Below are positions 12,040 to 22,786 of a stretch of 64,000 nucleotides of DNA, piece after piece. Source of the DNA: Hanleya hanleyi (Eukaryota; Mollusca; Polyplacophora; Lepidopleurida; Hanleyidae); the NCBI GenBank assembly GCA_036873755.1, contig JAVTVY010039283.1:1-64000 (forward strand), in the 5' to 3' direction. The position numbers and the translations under genes are program-made. How positions within the stretch are numbered: the stretch's first letter is position 1; every line of letters begins with the position of its first letter. The notes under the pieces were generated by a model. It was not told where the DNA came from, made no database searches, and worked only from the letters and a program-made list of their open reading frames with translations.

Positions 12040-12954
12040 TGATGGCTATCCCATAACCGTAAGTAAAGGTTATATTACACCACAGATATTCCATTGGACT
12101 ACTATAGTTGGAAGTGTGGTAATTATATATAAGGTTATAATAAAGAGAAATCACTGTTGTATATACTGTGTTCTCTGCTATGAAAATAAAATCATGTTTT
12201 TTCCCTATAACAATGTAATTTTGTTCTTTTGCATACCGTACCCAGTGTTAAGTGGTCCTATTTTATGCAGCCAAATGACGATCTCCGGAGATTAATTATA
12301 TGCAAGTAGGTCAAGTGTGTTTCATGACGTGCATTGGAGAGACCCGTTATCCGAAAGCGGATCTGAGATCGAGTTGACCGTTGAACTTTGCATGACGTCA
12401 CTTTCGGTTGATCACGTCATCGTCACGTGATCGGTAGTGGCATTTGACCACATTCTCGTCTCGCGAGACTCCCTACTGCGAGAAGAGTCTCACGGGTAAA
12501 TGGGAGCCATCCCCCCAAAATTTGGGGGGTGAGTAGGCGGCGTATGATTTTCGCCTTTCTGTATCTGGCTTGTCATTGACCTGCTGACTCCGCCGAGTTA
12601 GAAGAGAATTTCTAAATATAACGTGGGCTATATAATTTGGAATTGACTCTTTCCGTTTCGGAGCATATCAATCGCTTAATATATCAAATAGTTCTGGTCG
12701 AGCGAGTGATATGGTTCGAGTGATGTCATATGCTGCCTCGCTTTGAGATTGGAGATTCAAAACATGTCACCGGTTTACGTGAGAGTCGCTTGGTCTCCCG
12801 CGGGTAGACACGGCTCTCTTTGAGAATGATTTGACCACTGCACATGGATGACATCCCAAGATATTACCGGACATTCCCGGACTTGATTGCTTGACGTACA
12901 TAGGAGTTTTCTGGATGTGCTCTATGTTCAGGTAGTACTTCAATATCAGTATGG

Positions 12955-12999
<45 letters not shown>

Positions 13000-13375
13000 A
13001 TAATAAAGGGGAATAACTGTTGTATATATTTTGTTCTCTGTTATGAAAATAAAAACAAACTCTTTTTGCCCAATGTGATTTTGTTCTTTTGTACGCCGTA
13101 CCAGTGTTAAAAAGTGGTCCTATTTTATGCGGCCAGATGAGAATCTCCGAAAATTAATTATATGTAAGTAGGTGAAGTGCGTTTAGTGAGGTACATTGGA
13201 CAGACCTGTTATCCGAAAGAGGATCTGGGGTGGACTTGACCTTTGTGTGACGTCACTTCCGGTTGATTACGTCATCGTCACGTGACCGGAAGTGGCCTTT
13301 GACTCCTATACATGGACATTCTCAGATATTACCGGACGTTCCCGGGCTTGATTTCTTGACGTACACAGGGAATTT
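12040..13375. repeat. Direct duplication of a ~350-bp block, with (TA)n between
   Basis: The segment at about 12130-12450 (TTATAATAAAGAGAAATCAC, later TATCCGAAAGCGGATCTGAG and GTTGATCACGTCATCGTCAC) recurs at about 12995-13310, and the sequence after each copy shares GATATTACCGGAC and TTGATT.CTTGACGTACA. A (TA)n run occupies about 12957-12996. The CGTCATCGTCACGTGA.CGG part belongs to the GC-rich family seen at 1-340. No gene is seen. Confidence 0.75.
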
Positions 13376-13399
13376 ATAATAAGCAGGCAAAATTTGTAG

Positions 13400-14345
13400 T
13401 CTATTCATGATAGTGCATGATAGTGCATTATATCAATGCAGCTTATTTTTTCATTTCTCATCGTTTTACACGAAACATTTTCGATCACATGAAATGTATG
13501 ATTACGCTATTGTTCTCTATCACGATGAACCAGTACTGATGCTATTGTTCTCTATCATGACGAAACAGTACCAATGCTATTATTCTCTGTCATGATGAAA
13601 CAATACCGGTGCTATTGTTCTCTATCATCATGAAAAAGTACCGATGCTATTATTCTCTATCATGATGAAACAATACTGGTGCTGTTGTTATCTATCATGA
13701 TGAAACAGTACCAATGCTATTATTCTCTGTCATGATGAAACAATACCGGTGCTATTGTTCTCTATCATCATGAAAAAGTACCGATGCTATTATTCTCTAT
13801 CATGATGAAACAATACTGGTGCTGTTGTTATCTATCATGATGAAACAGTACCAATGCTATTATTCTCTATCATGATGAAACAATACTGGTGCTGTTGTTA
13901 TCTATCATGATGAAACAGTACCAATGCTATTATTCTCTGTCATGATGAAACAATACCGGTGCTATTGTTCTCTATCATCATGAAAAAGTACCGATGCTAT
14001 TATTCTCTATCATGATGAAACAATACTGGTGCTGTTGTTATCTATCATGATGAAACAGTACCAATGCTATTATTCTCTATCATGATGAAACAATACTGGT
14101 GCTGTTGTTATCTATCATGATGAAACAATACTGGTGCTGTTGTTATCTATCATGATGAAACAATACTGGTGCTATTATTCTCTATCATGATGAAACAATA
14201 CTGGTGCTGTTGTTATCTATCATGATGAAACAATACTGGTGCTGTTGTTATCTATCATGGTGAAACAGGACTGATGTTATTGGTCTCTATCATGACGAAG
14301 AAGTACTTGTGCTAATGTTCTCTATCGTGATGAACCAGTACTACC
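13400..14345. repeat. ~35-bp minisatellite (CTCTATCATGATGAAACA)
   Basis: About 27 units of the type TGCTATTGTTCTCTATCATG + ATGAAACAGTACCAA. Identical multi-unit blocks recur, for example CAATACCGGTGCTATTGTTC at 13601, 13741 and 13951, which are 140 and 210 bp apart (4 and 6 units), so blocks of units have been copied recently. Isolated units reappear at 14520-14580, beyond the caveolin fragment. Confidence 0.93.
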
Positions 14346-14403
14346 GTTCTATGTTCAACCCCCAACCCTACACTAGGGTTGGGGGTGGAACATAGAACGG
14401 TAG
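14341..14403. repeat. 30-bp-arm hairpin with 3-base loop
   Basis: The left arm 14341-14370 and right arm 14374-14403 are reverse complements with one mismatch. The loop is CAC. The arm starts CTACCGTTCTATGTTC and ends with the A/C-rich CCCCAACCCTA. It lies at the junction between the minisatellite and the caveolin fragment. Confidence 0.93.
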
Positions 14404-14460
14404 ATAGAAGTACCTGTGTACTGATGCTCTTGTTGTCTATCACGAAGAAACCGAGAGCGG

Positions 14461-14520
14461 TTAATTCGAACTATCAGTAACCCGGATGTTGGCGAAGACC
14501 ATGCCAGTAGCCTTGAAACG
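14461..14520 (-). pseudogene. Caveolin C-terminal fragment (last 19 codons)
   Basis: Read on the minus strand the segment encodes ATGMVFANIRVTDSSN then TAA, preceded by RFK. It matches almost base for base the 3' end of the caveolin exon at 16197-16535 (ACGMFFANIRVTNSSG, stop). Upstream of the fragment (higher coordinates) the sequence turns at once into minisatellite units, so everything encoding the signature, scaffolding and membrane parts is missing. This is a partial caveolin duplicate, recent enough to remain readable, embedded in or overrun by the 35-bp array. Confidence 0.85.
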
Positions 14521-14710
14521 GTGATGCTGTTGTTCTCTATCATCGGACGATACAGGTGCTATTGGTCTCTATAATGATGGATGACTGAGTCGTTGATCCG
14601 CATGTGAACATTCTACTTGGAACATAGAATAGAAGAATTGATGGACGTGTATTTTATTTTGCAAATGCCTTGGTTGCATACATGGTTTCTAAAGTCGAGT
14701 CATAAATGTA

Positions 14711-14877
14711 CAGTGAAACCTGTGAAAACCGACACATTGGTAAACAGACCAACCTCTAAATACCGACATTATCCATGGTCCCAATACTTAAATTTAAAGC
14801 ACTTTGAACCTTCTCAAAACTCAAAACTGACACTATAATCTGGATTCAAGCAAGGTCGGTATACACAGGTTTCACTG
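14711..14877. mobile_element. 167-bp MITE with TA target duplication (pogo/Tc1-like ends)
   Basis: The termini are CAGTGAAACCTGTGAAAACC and the inverse of CAGTGAAACCTGTGTATACC, each flanked by TA (14709-14710 and 14878-14879). CAGT-starting inverted repeats with TA target sites are typical of non-autonomous pogo/Tigger-like elements. It is non-coding. Confidence 0.8.
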
Positions 14878-14879
14878 TA

Positions 14880-16190
14880 TTGTACTGGATAAGACTGATA
14901 CGTTCATGACTGTCCTCTATCACACATATTGTTACCGTACAGTTCCACAACTTTGTTCGATCCGAATTACTTCATGTGCAAAATATCTGGTTGAGAATTC
15001 AAAATATATAGAAAACTCATGTAAATTGCTGGAAAAGACATCTGTCCAAACACCAGAGCTGCGGTAGCACCGTCGATCATTATCGTATACAATCAAATGA
15101 ACGGGAACCTTGTCCCTCTGCTTGATTGAAGGGCTTTCGTTACCTTTCCTTTACCGGAAGGCACCCGATATATCCAAATTTATAGTCAAACTTATCAACT
15201 GAGAATGAATAAAGAATCTAGAATATCCCTCAATACTGTTATCAGGAGATAAAAGTTCACATATCTGACGGGAAAACCCAAATTCACACTTGATTTTCAG
15301 CTTCGTACACTTTGGGTTTGAGGGTTTTTTCCTATGCTTTAACATGCGATTTTGGAACGTACCGCTATTGCCAGAACTCGATATGGTGAAGGACCCATAT
15401 TTTTTGGTTAATTTCAATCAGTAATACTTACGGTAAAAATATAGGCAAAGAAATTGACAGATCACCCGTTTTGACTAAGATGGCATATTAAGTGCATAGT
15501 TTTGACTGAGCCCTAAAATTCTATTGAAGTCCATGTTATTTCTTAGATTCTCTCATTTATATGAAATCGACAACGCTTTATATATATAAAAAAAAAAAAT
15601 ACATTGTCAAAATATACGATTGTTTGGATATTCTCCTTTTCCAAGTAGCGTTTCAATGTAAGACTGTTATTTAGGGAGCTTTACCATCAACTTGTTTTGT
15701 GTCTGAAAGTTCACTCTTGACTCATTACATTGATTATTCAAACAGAAACTTTAAATAGCTGGATTTGTTTCTAGGAGCAATCCACACGACTGATAGAGTG
15801 CAGAGACGTCACAATGGATGAGGGTCTTTCATGTACTTTTGGGTACAATCCATTACGATACGGATTGGGGTCCTTCAGATGTGCTCGAAGAGGATTTGAA
15901 AAGGACGAAAATCTCAACACACAAGAAATTAAGTGCATGCCAGAAAATGCCCCAAAAATATCTATAAATTCTAAAATTAACAAATATTGAACACACGGCA
16001 CAGAGAGGAGATTGTCATTTTCGTATACAAGACCACTTCTCCGTTCACACTTCCAATTTGAAGTGAGAACGGAGAAGTCTTGTGTACAGAGTGAATGTTC
16101 CAGGTGGATTTTCTTTTTGTTGTTGGTGATGGTTTCATCACAAAGCTTTCATCTTCGACATTTCGATTATGTGAGCAGAGTAAGAATCAA
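14880..16190. other. AT-rich sequence downstream of the caveolin exon
   Basis: No protein domain is recognisable. An imperfect stem-loop lies at 16022-16086, with arms sharing CTTCTCCGTTC and an AATT-containing loop. It is about 110 bp beyond the stop of the 16.2-kb caveolin exon in that gene's reading direction, so it could lie in its 3' untranslated region. Confidence 0.45.
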
Positions 16191-16196
16191 GAGGGA

Positions 16197-16535
16197 TCAA
16201 CCGGAACTGTTAGTAACCCGGATGTTGGCGAAGAACATGCCACAGGCCTCACAGAAGGGAGAGACACAGCAGTTGAAGCACTGGGAAATAAACTTCTGGG
16301 CGCATCCCATATAGATAGACCAGACCCGTAAGCACGGGGTGATGTACCAGACGTGCTCGAAGGTGATGCAAGCAAAGTTGCAGCCCCAGCACAACGCGTA
16401 AATTATTCCGCATAGAAAAGTGAGGAATTTGTAACAGCAGCTCTTTCCACAGGTGAAACACTTGTAAGAGTTCCTCCAAACACAATCGGCGCTATGGGCT
16501 CCTTCCGGTTCCCCCAATACGTCTTCAAACGTCAC
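16197..16535 (-). CDS. cav: Caveolin, second coding exon (112 codons plus stop)
   Basis: The exon is preceded on the minus strand by a pyrimidine-rich tract ending TTTTACTTTCCAG, a good splice acceptor, and starts in phase 0 with V-T. The caveolin signature FEDVLGEPEG follows at once, then the scaffolding region DCVWRNSY, the hydrophobic hairpin (about residues 35-65, FLTFLCGIIYALCWGCNFAC), and a Cys-rich C-terminal part ending ANIRVTNSSG. Caveolins are integral membrane-hairpin proteins that oligomerise and shape caveolae; the many cysteines suit palmitoylation. The reading frame is open throughout. About 60% of residues match the exon at 41838-42179. No caveolin-like first exon was found between 16.5 and 41.8 kb, so its start is unknown: a lost or unseen exon 1, or use of the exon 1 at 45548. 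Confidence 0.9.
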   Translation of the reverse strand: MTFEDVLGEPEGAHSADCVWRNSYKCFTCGKSCCYKFLTFLCGIIYALCWGCNFACITFEHVWYITPCLRVWSIYMGCAQKFISQCFNCCVSPFCEACGMFFANIRVTNSSG

Positions 16536-16874
16536 CTGGAAAGTAAAATCAAATCAGATTCAATTAATACTTTGTGTTTAAGGTAGACAAAACTGCTCAT
16601 ATGAATAATACCTTTCGTCAAGTAATACCCGTACCGTATAAAATGTCATTTTGATGTCCCTTACCGGAAATTTTCTGGAAGATATATAACCGTTTCTTCC
16701 ACAGTGGTTTAGTAGCAGTGTGGTTGTTGTTAATAGAAATATGTTAGTCAGTGGATATCATACAATGCGTTCTATACGACCTAAATCGAACTACATACCC
16801 CTCCTGTACTATATATCTTTATCTACAATGGCACCCTTTATTGGCGTTGGTCAACACCATTATTCGGTGTTAAG

Positions 16875-17045
16875 CCGGTGTGAAGGCTAAGAATGTCCTG
16901 TGGCTAAGAGTGTCCGTCTCCCATCTTCTAACCCAGCTAGAACACTTTTCTCCACATTGGGGACAAGTGTCCATCCTTGGTTGCAATAGAAAAGGATATG
17001 AAAAGGGACACTAATCACCAGGACATTCTTTATCCATCACACCGG
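16875..17045. mobile_element. MITE, CCGGTGTG..GGCTAAGA family, copy 2
   Basis: Inverted ends CCGGTGTGAAGGCTAAGAAT and its partner (ATTCTTTATCCATCACACCGG). The interior is the reverse orientation of copy 1 (TTCTAACCCAGCTAGAACAC matches its GTCCTAGCTGGGTTA). It is non-coding. Confidence 0.8.
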
Positions 17046-17100
17046 TATAAAAGGAAAGGTAATCATTTAGTCATTTTAGTCCGCTTGCTCTATCTTCTAG

Positions 17101-17470
17101 CAGGTTAGGGCGATCCCGCTCTCTAAAATGGAGGTAAAAAAGGTCGTTTTTGCTCAATAACTTTTGATTCCTTCTTAACCTATGCATCAAAATTTCAGGC
17201 GCATTGATTTATCTATTGTTCCATGTCACACAATTAATCTACCATGTGAAGAACCAGCCAATGTTGTTTAAACAGCGCTAACAGGATGTTTGGCCTATTA
17301 TTATGCAAATTAGATAGATGACAATTTACTTTTTTACTACCATTTAATGCGGATAGATATGTCTGTATGCGTCTCAAGAGGATTTTGCTGAATTCATTAT
17401 GTGAACTGATTTATCGAGCGAAAACAACCCTTTTCACTTCCATTTTAGAGAGTGGGATTCCCCTAACCTG
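17101..17470. mobile_element. 370-bp MITE with CAGGTTAGGG termini
   Basis: The left end CAGGTTAGGGCGATCCCGCT and right end (inverse of CAGGTTAGGGGAATCCCACT) both continue CTCTAAAATGGA, giving about 40-bp terminal inverted repeats. The interior is AT-rich and non-coding. No clear target duplication is seen. Confidence 0.75.
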
Positions 17471-17509
17471 TTTAAGTCATCTGTCTGCACAGACCCATCA
17501 CGTCCAGGA

Positions 17510-17728
17510 GTGTTCATTTCATGTCATCACTATTTATTGGTGATAACCATGCCCAATCATAAAAGAAATGGTGATAATGGAATATGGTGATGACAAAGTG
17601 TAAGAGGGTCATTTTATCACCATTTCGAGATGAGCAAAGAGTTGATTTCAGGTCATCACCATTTATTGGTGATAACCATGCCCCATCACAAATAAATGGT
17701 GATAATGGTGATGATGGAATATGGTGAT
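17510..17728. repeat. Tandem duplication of a ~125-bp block
   Basis: TTTATTGGTGATAACCATGC with its surroundings occurs near 17530 and again near 17661, each followed by AATGGTGATAATGG and GGAATATGGTGAT. ATGGTGAT and ATCACCAT words make the block internally inverted. No gene is seen. Confidence 0.7.
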
Positions 17729-18359
17729 TACAAGCGTCTGGTCCGTCATTCATAATTCAGCCGTCGTCCATTAAAGAATATCCGCGTCCATATAAATAAT
17801 CCAAAGACCTATTCCATATCCATATAACAGCATTAGCACCAAATTCAAAAGGACAATCATAGTATACCTAAACATAGGCTAGTTTCCTGCAAGAGAGAAG
17901 CGGTCAACAGTTTTCAATTATGCCGACAAGACATCATGATGTTCCAAAATTATAAAATCCCTATCGCTGATCAGTATTCCTAATCCATAATAATCGTTGT
18001 AAATTCGTCATCTAGAGAATGATGTATCTCAGTCACGCTTTGATTGTGACTGTTCATATGAGCACCATGAGGATCTTGAAGTACATGGGTTCATACGGCC
18101 CCTAGCCCCGGATTAAGCGGAATTAGACACAAGTTACGAAACGTAGCGCCATAGATCTTGCACGCCACGTTCGTATTTTGCTATCAGCATGCGATATGTA
18201 TCGCCAAATTTGAGAAAATTTGAGTGGAGGCGCTTGATGGAATAGCCCTGTTTTATAAGTTTCTGCAACAATGTTTTGTGACGTTGATTAAAGCTCTCAC
18301 TCATTACCTGCTATTGGAATGGTGATACGGCCATCGCCCTTTTGAGGGACCTTTTTATA

Positions 18360-19000
18360 CGCCCGTCGATAGATGAGGTCGTATATTGCGATCACGTCTG
18401 TCTGTCTGTCTGTCTGTCCATCTGTTAACTTTTGCTCGTTCCTGCGATATGTCCAGTTCCAGGTCAAACGTTGGTTATAGCCTACCCATGGGTCAAAGGA
18501 GAACCCTATTCATTTTGAGGTAAAAAGGTCAACGGTCAAGGTCACTGTGGTTGAAAAATTAGTAAATTATTGAAAATTGTTGCGTTTATGCTGTAAGTAC
18601 AGTTCAGAGATGTGCATTGTGATGGCAAAGAAGAAGCCTATTGATTTCTGCTGAAGGGTATTGTCTGCTTGGTCTGTCCGTTCATCGTGCTTGTTAATGC
18701 AATATCTCTTGAAGGTTCATAGTCAGGCTTTCTAAAATTCATACAACATATGCAACTAATGATGGGCCAGAAGCCTAGTGAAGATGACTGATCTTGACCT
18801 AATTTATCTAGATCGAAAATTAGTATTGATGAACTTTTGAAGGAATACATCTAGCCTCTCCAAATTCATACTACATATGTAAGTGGTGATTGACCAGTTT
18901 GGCTGACCCTGACCTATTTTATCAAGGTAAATTTTAGTTATTGCAGTATCCTGAAGGAACATGGCTCGGAACATACTACATAAAAGAGATATCATTCATG
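18360..19000. repeat. Dispersed repeat with (TCTG)n microsatellite
   Basis: A run of TCTG at about 18386-18418 is preceded by CGTATATTGCGATCACG and followed by blocks rich in AAGGTCAAGGTCAC. Two diverged ~150-bp copies of a block containing CATACAACATATGCAACT / CATACTACATATGTAAGT follow at about 18690-18850 and 18850-19000. It is non-coding. Confidence 0.6.
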
Positions 19001-19051
19001 GGATGTTTCTTTGTTTATAGAGTTGCTTGAATTTCTCATTAAAATATCTAT

Positions 19052-19704
19052 GTGAAATTTGGCAACACAATATATCAACAGCATATAGGTATTCCATTGG
19101 GTACTAATTGTGCACCCCTATTGACTGATCTATATCGGTTCTCTTATGAATATGACTATATGCAGGCGCTTTCAAAAACCGATCCATTCAAAGCCCGTTC
19201 CTTCTCATTCACCAAACGCTATATAGACGATCTTCTTGCTGTGGATAATCGCTATATAAATGACGCAGTGACGGATATATATCCACCTTCACTGGATTTG
19301 AAGGAAACTACAGATAACCCTACAGGCACATCGTATTTAGACCTCTATCTCTATCAAATGAAGCGGGCCTTCTCTCTCGTCGACTGTATGACAAAAGAGG
19401 TGATTACAATTTCGACATCGTAAACTATCCCTTTCTGGACAGTAATATTCCAGTGGCACCTGCATATGGCGTATACATATCACGTCTAGTAGCCTTTGCT
19501 AGATCCTGTGTTAAATGTGACGATTTTAATCAAAGTCGCAAAACATTGTTGCAGAAACTTATAAAACAGGGCTACACCACCAAGCGCCTCCACTCAAAGT
19601 TTCTCAAATTTGGCGATACATATCACATGCTGATAGCAAAATACGAGCGTAGCGTGCAAGATCTATGGCATTACGTTTCGTACCTTGTGTCTAATTCCGC
19701 TTAA
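19052..19704 (+). pseudogene. Reverse transcriptase fragment (Penelope-like or related)
   Basis: The first frame (19052-19423) contains the RT block GIPLGTNCAPLLTDLY and the catalytic-type box RYIDDLLAVDN, followed by a SYLDLYLY strand. After a frameshift near 19350 the coding continues as NFDIVNYPFLD, APAYGVYISRLVAFARSC and a Lys/Arg-rich thumb-like end to 19704. Upstream palm motifs are missing, so the copy is 5'-truncated as well as frameshifted. A second copy of the C-terminal part is at about 49200-49395, and inverted copies lie at 17.7-18.3 and 47.5-48.0 kb. RT identity is clear; assignment to a superfamily is an inference. Confidence 0.75.
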
Positions 19705-20385
19705 CCCGGGGCTAGGACCGTATGAACCCATGTACTTCAAGATCCTCATGGTACTCATATGAACAGTCACAATCAAAGCGTGACTGAGACACATCATTCT
19801 TTAGATGACGACTTTACAACGAATGTTATGGATTAAGAATACTGATCAGCGATACGGATTTGATATTTTTGGAACATCATGATGTCTTGCCGGCATCATT
19901 GAAAACTGTTGACCGCTTCTCTCTTGCAGGAAACAAGCCTATGTTTATGTATACTATGATTGTCTTTTTTAAATTTGGGGCTAATACTGTTATATGGAAT
20001 ATGGAATAGGTCTTTGGATTATGGACGCGGATATTCTCTAATGGACGACGGCTGAATGATGAATGACGGACCAGACGCTTGTAACTTCAAATTTACACTA
20101 CAGTACATATGCAACTGGTGATTAATTATCGAAAAATAATTATCATTGTGGCTTTAAAAATAATAAAAATCCAATCAACTTTGAAGAAATGGTTTGTTGC
20201 TTAACCTCAGCGTAACGCCACAAATGGGCAATGACGTCGTTTCACGCCTTATGCGTTTAGAGAGTTCCATCTTATCTGACTACTCCTAGTCATTTCGATA
20301 ACTTGCGTTCATCCTATATGAGGTAATATCTTTGACAGGCATTTAGAAGTCGGCGTAGAACGCTTCGGGATAACGGTATACACAA

Positions 20386-21245
20386 GGCAATGTTTTGGCA
20401 TTTCTATGGATAACAGAATACACATACGGCATTTCTATGGATAACGAAATACACATAAGGCATTTCTATGGATAATAGAATACACATAAGGCATTTCTAT
20501 GGATAACAGAATACACACAAGGCATTTCTATGGATAACAGTATACACACAATGCATTTCTATGGACAACAGTATACACACAATGCATTTCTATGGATAAC
20601 AGAATACATACAAGGCATTTCTATGGACAACAGTATACACACAATGCATTTCTATGGATAACAGTATACACAATGCATTTCTGTGGACAACAGTATACAC
20701 ACAATGCATTTCTATGGACAATAGTATACACATAATGCATTTCTATGGATAACAGAATACACACAATGCATTTCTATGGATAACGAAATACACATAAGGC
20801 ATTTCTATGGATAATAGAATACACATAAGGCATTTCTATGGACAACAGTATACACAAGGCATTTCTATGGATAACAGAATACACATAAGGCATTTCTATG
20901 GATAACGAAATACACATAAGGCATTTCTTTGGATAATAGAATACACATAAGGCATTTCTATGGACAACAGTATACACACAATGCATTTCTATGGATAACA
21001 GAATACGCACAATACATTTCTACAGATAACAGTATACACACAATGCATTTCTATGGACAACAGTATACACACAAGGCATTTCTATGGACAACAATATATA
21101 CACAAAGCATTTCTATGGACAACAATGTATACACAAAGCAGTTCTATAGATACCAGCGTATATACAAGGCAATTCTGTGGATAACAGTATACACACAAGG
21201 CTATTATTCTATGGATAACAGAATACACACAAGCCAATTTCATGG
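20386..21245. repeat. 31-33-bp minisatellite (GGCATTTCTATGGATAACAG)
   Basis: About 27 units alternate between a GGATAACAGAATACACATAA type and a GGACAACAGTATACACACAA type, joined by GGCATTTCTAT or TGCATTTCTAT. Open frames on both strands are repeat translations. Units decay toward the right end (21100-21245). Confidence 0.93.
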
Positions 21246-21249
21246 ATTA

Positions 21250-22380
21250 AGGGAAACGGCTGAAAGTGTCAGCTCAAAGACGTATATTTATGATCGTTTA
21301 AAAATTATTAGGAATTAGATTCTATTCGTAGATAAATATAGATAAATGACAATCGGAGATGAATCTCCAGGAATATCTTACCCTTATGTGGTCGTTCAGA
21401 TTGTTGGGGTCTCTGTTCTCCATGTCTAGTAACATTTCTATCTGATCGCTCATGTCGATGGATGGCCCGGCTCAAATACAGTGTGATCACGGCTAAACGG
21501 TAGCGGTCCTTCAAGCAGACGACAGTTATCGCCAGAATTTTAGTATGAACAGATGGGAGATGATTTCGCAGGAAAGTGAGCGCTGATCAAACCTTCTTAC
21601 CGTGCAGATATAATTTTTTGTTGTGTTTGGATGCCGTGGGTATGGTGAATAGTATTTACTTGGCAACATACTCAAAGAACTGCTGGTTCGTGCTATCTGA
21701 TGGGTTTTATACCTTTATATATTGATCGAAGAGTCTCGGAGATCAATAATAGAGCATCAGTATGCATTTGATCGATTTACCCTTCAAGGAAGAATGGAAG
21801 GGCTTTAAGCTTGGGGTCAACTTGCTGTTTATCCGTTTTTTTATTGCGCTGTCCCGTCGATGTATAATTGTCAATGTAAGTTAATATCACGCGCTTACGG
21901 AATGTTTTCCTTGGAGCAGTTGATATGGCATTGACAGGTCCCTTTGATAAACCGTTTATACTTTTTATTTGCAAATATTTGATATAATCGGCGAATATTT
22001 TCAGATATCATCAACTTATTTAGTGATATTATCAAATCAATATTATATCAGCAAATGATTTGCTGTTATCGGTAAATTATTTGCTGATATCCTCAAATAT
22101 GGCGGAAGGACAAAGAGGGAACCAACTGCATAACATGGAAAGCTTCCTGTTCAGAATGAGGAAAACTGACTGGTATATTTATTTCAAACTTCTGGATAAG
22201 TAGGGAGCAGGCATGAACTTTTAGCTTCATTTTCATCTTTCGTCATATGTAATGATATCATGAATTCATTTGCTGATATCAGCGAATCGACTGTTTTTGT
22301 TTATCAGCAAATTTGATGAAATCAGCAAACCAGTTGTTGCTGTCACCAAAGCATTTGAAAGTAGTATATAAAACCCTAAT
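21250..22380. other. AT-rich spacer
   Basis: No gene is recognised. Short words such as GCAAATATTTGATAT, ATTTGCTGATATC and TTATCAGCAAAT recur in both orientations at about 21970-22340, suggesting an old AT-rich inverted-repeat element. Confidence 0.4.
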
Positions 22381-22384
22381 TCAT

Positions 22385-22781
22385 TAAGGGTGATGGCGTC
22401 ACGTGGCGATGACGTCACTTCCGGTCACATGACTTCCGGTGCTGGGTTACTTCCGGGTCAAAGGTGAAGTCCGGTTCAAAGGTCACGTCCAGGTTAAAGG
22501 TCACGTCCGGGTCAAAGGTCACGTGACGGCAAGGAAGAGATATCTGTCCCTAAATAAGACCAAAGATACGCTTCAGTTATTTCAAGGTTAGGCCCAATGG
22601 GGAACCCACTCATGGACATTTACGGTATGGGGTGTGGCATCTTGCTTTCTCTGTTTTCTCGAAAAAGATCCGGAAACACGGACTTTACCCCTACAATATT
22701 GAAAACCCCTATCAACCAGTCTAGATGCGTTAATATCGATTTCCAGCAGATCGTGGCCTGCAGAGAGGTTCAGGGTGGGAT
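22385..22781. repeat. GC-rich dispersed repeat, copy flanking the retrotransposon
   Basis: It contains GATGACGTCACTTCCGG and four consecutive GGGTCAAAGGTCA-like words (22455, 22473, 22491, 22509). The 3' part (ATCAACCAGTCTAG, then CAGAGAGGTTCAGGGTGGGA) matches 37330-37400. The two loci are therefore separate copies of one ~550-600-bp repeat; the LTR element inserted at the end of this copy. Confidence 0.8.
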
Positions 22782-22786
22782 AGTGG

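Larger units (their letters stand above)
17729..20083. mobile_element. Reverse-transcriptase retroelement: two inverted copies, 3' ends outward
   Basis: Both ends carry TACAAGCGTCTGGTCCGTCA in inverted orientation. The left arm (17729-~18295) is the reverse complement of the right end (~19530-20083) and contains the last ~55 codons and 3' tail of the same reverse-transcriptase gene. The right copy is longer and holds the RT core. The middle (18300-19045) is a different repeat that includes a (TCTG)n run. The same head-to-head arrangement is seen at 47471-49786 and 59650-60632, with a stripped-down version at 38025-38635. Inverted partial copies are common in Penelope-like elements, but the superfamily is not certain. 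Confidence 0.75.

Noticed and set aside
13400..14345. Regular ~35-bp repeat resembling a CRISPR array
   Set aside because: There are no unique spacers: whole units are repeated head to tail, there are no cas genes, and the context is an animal genome.
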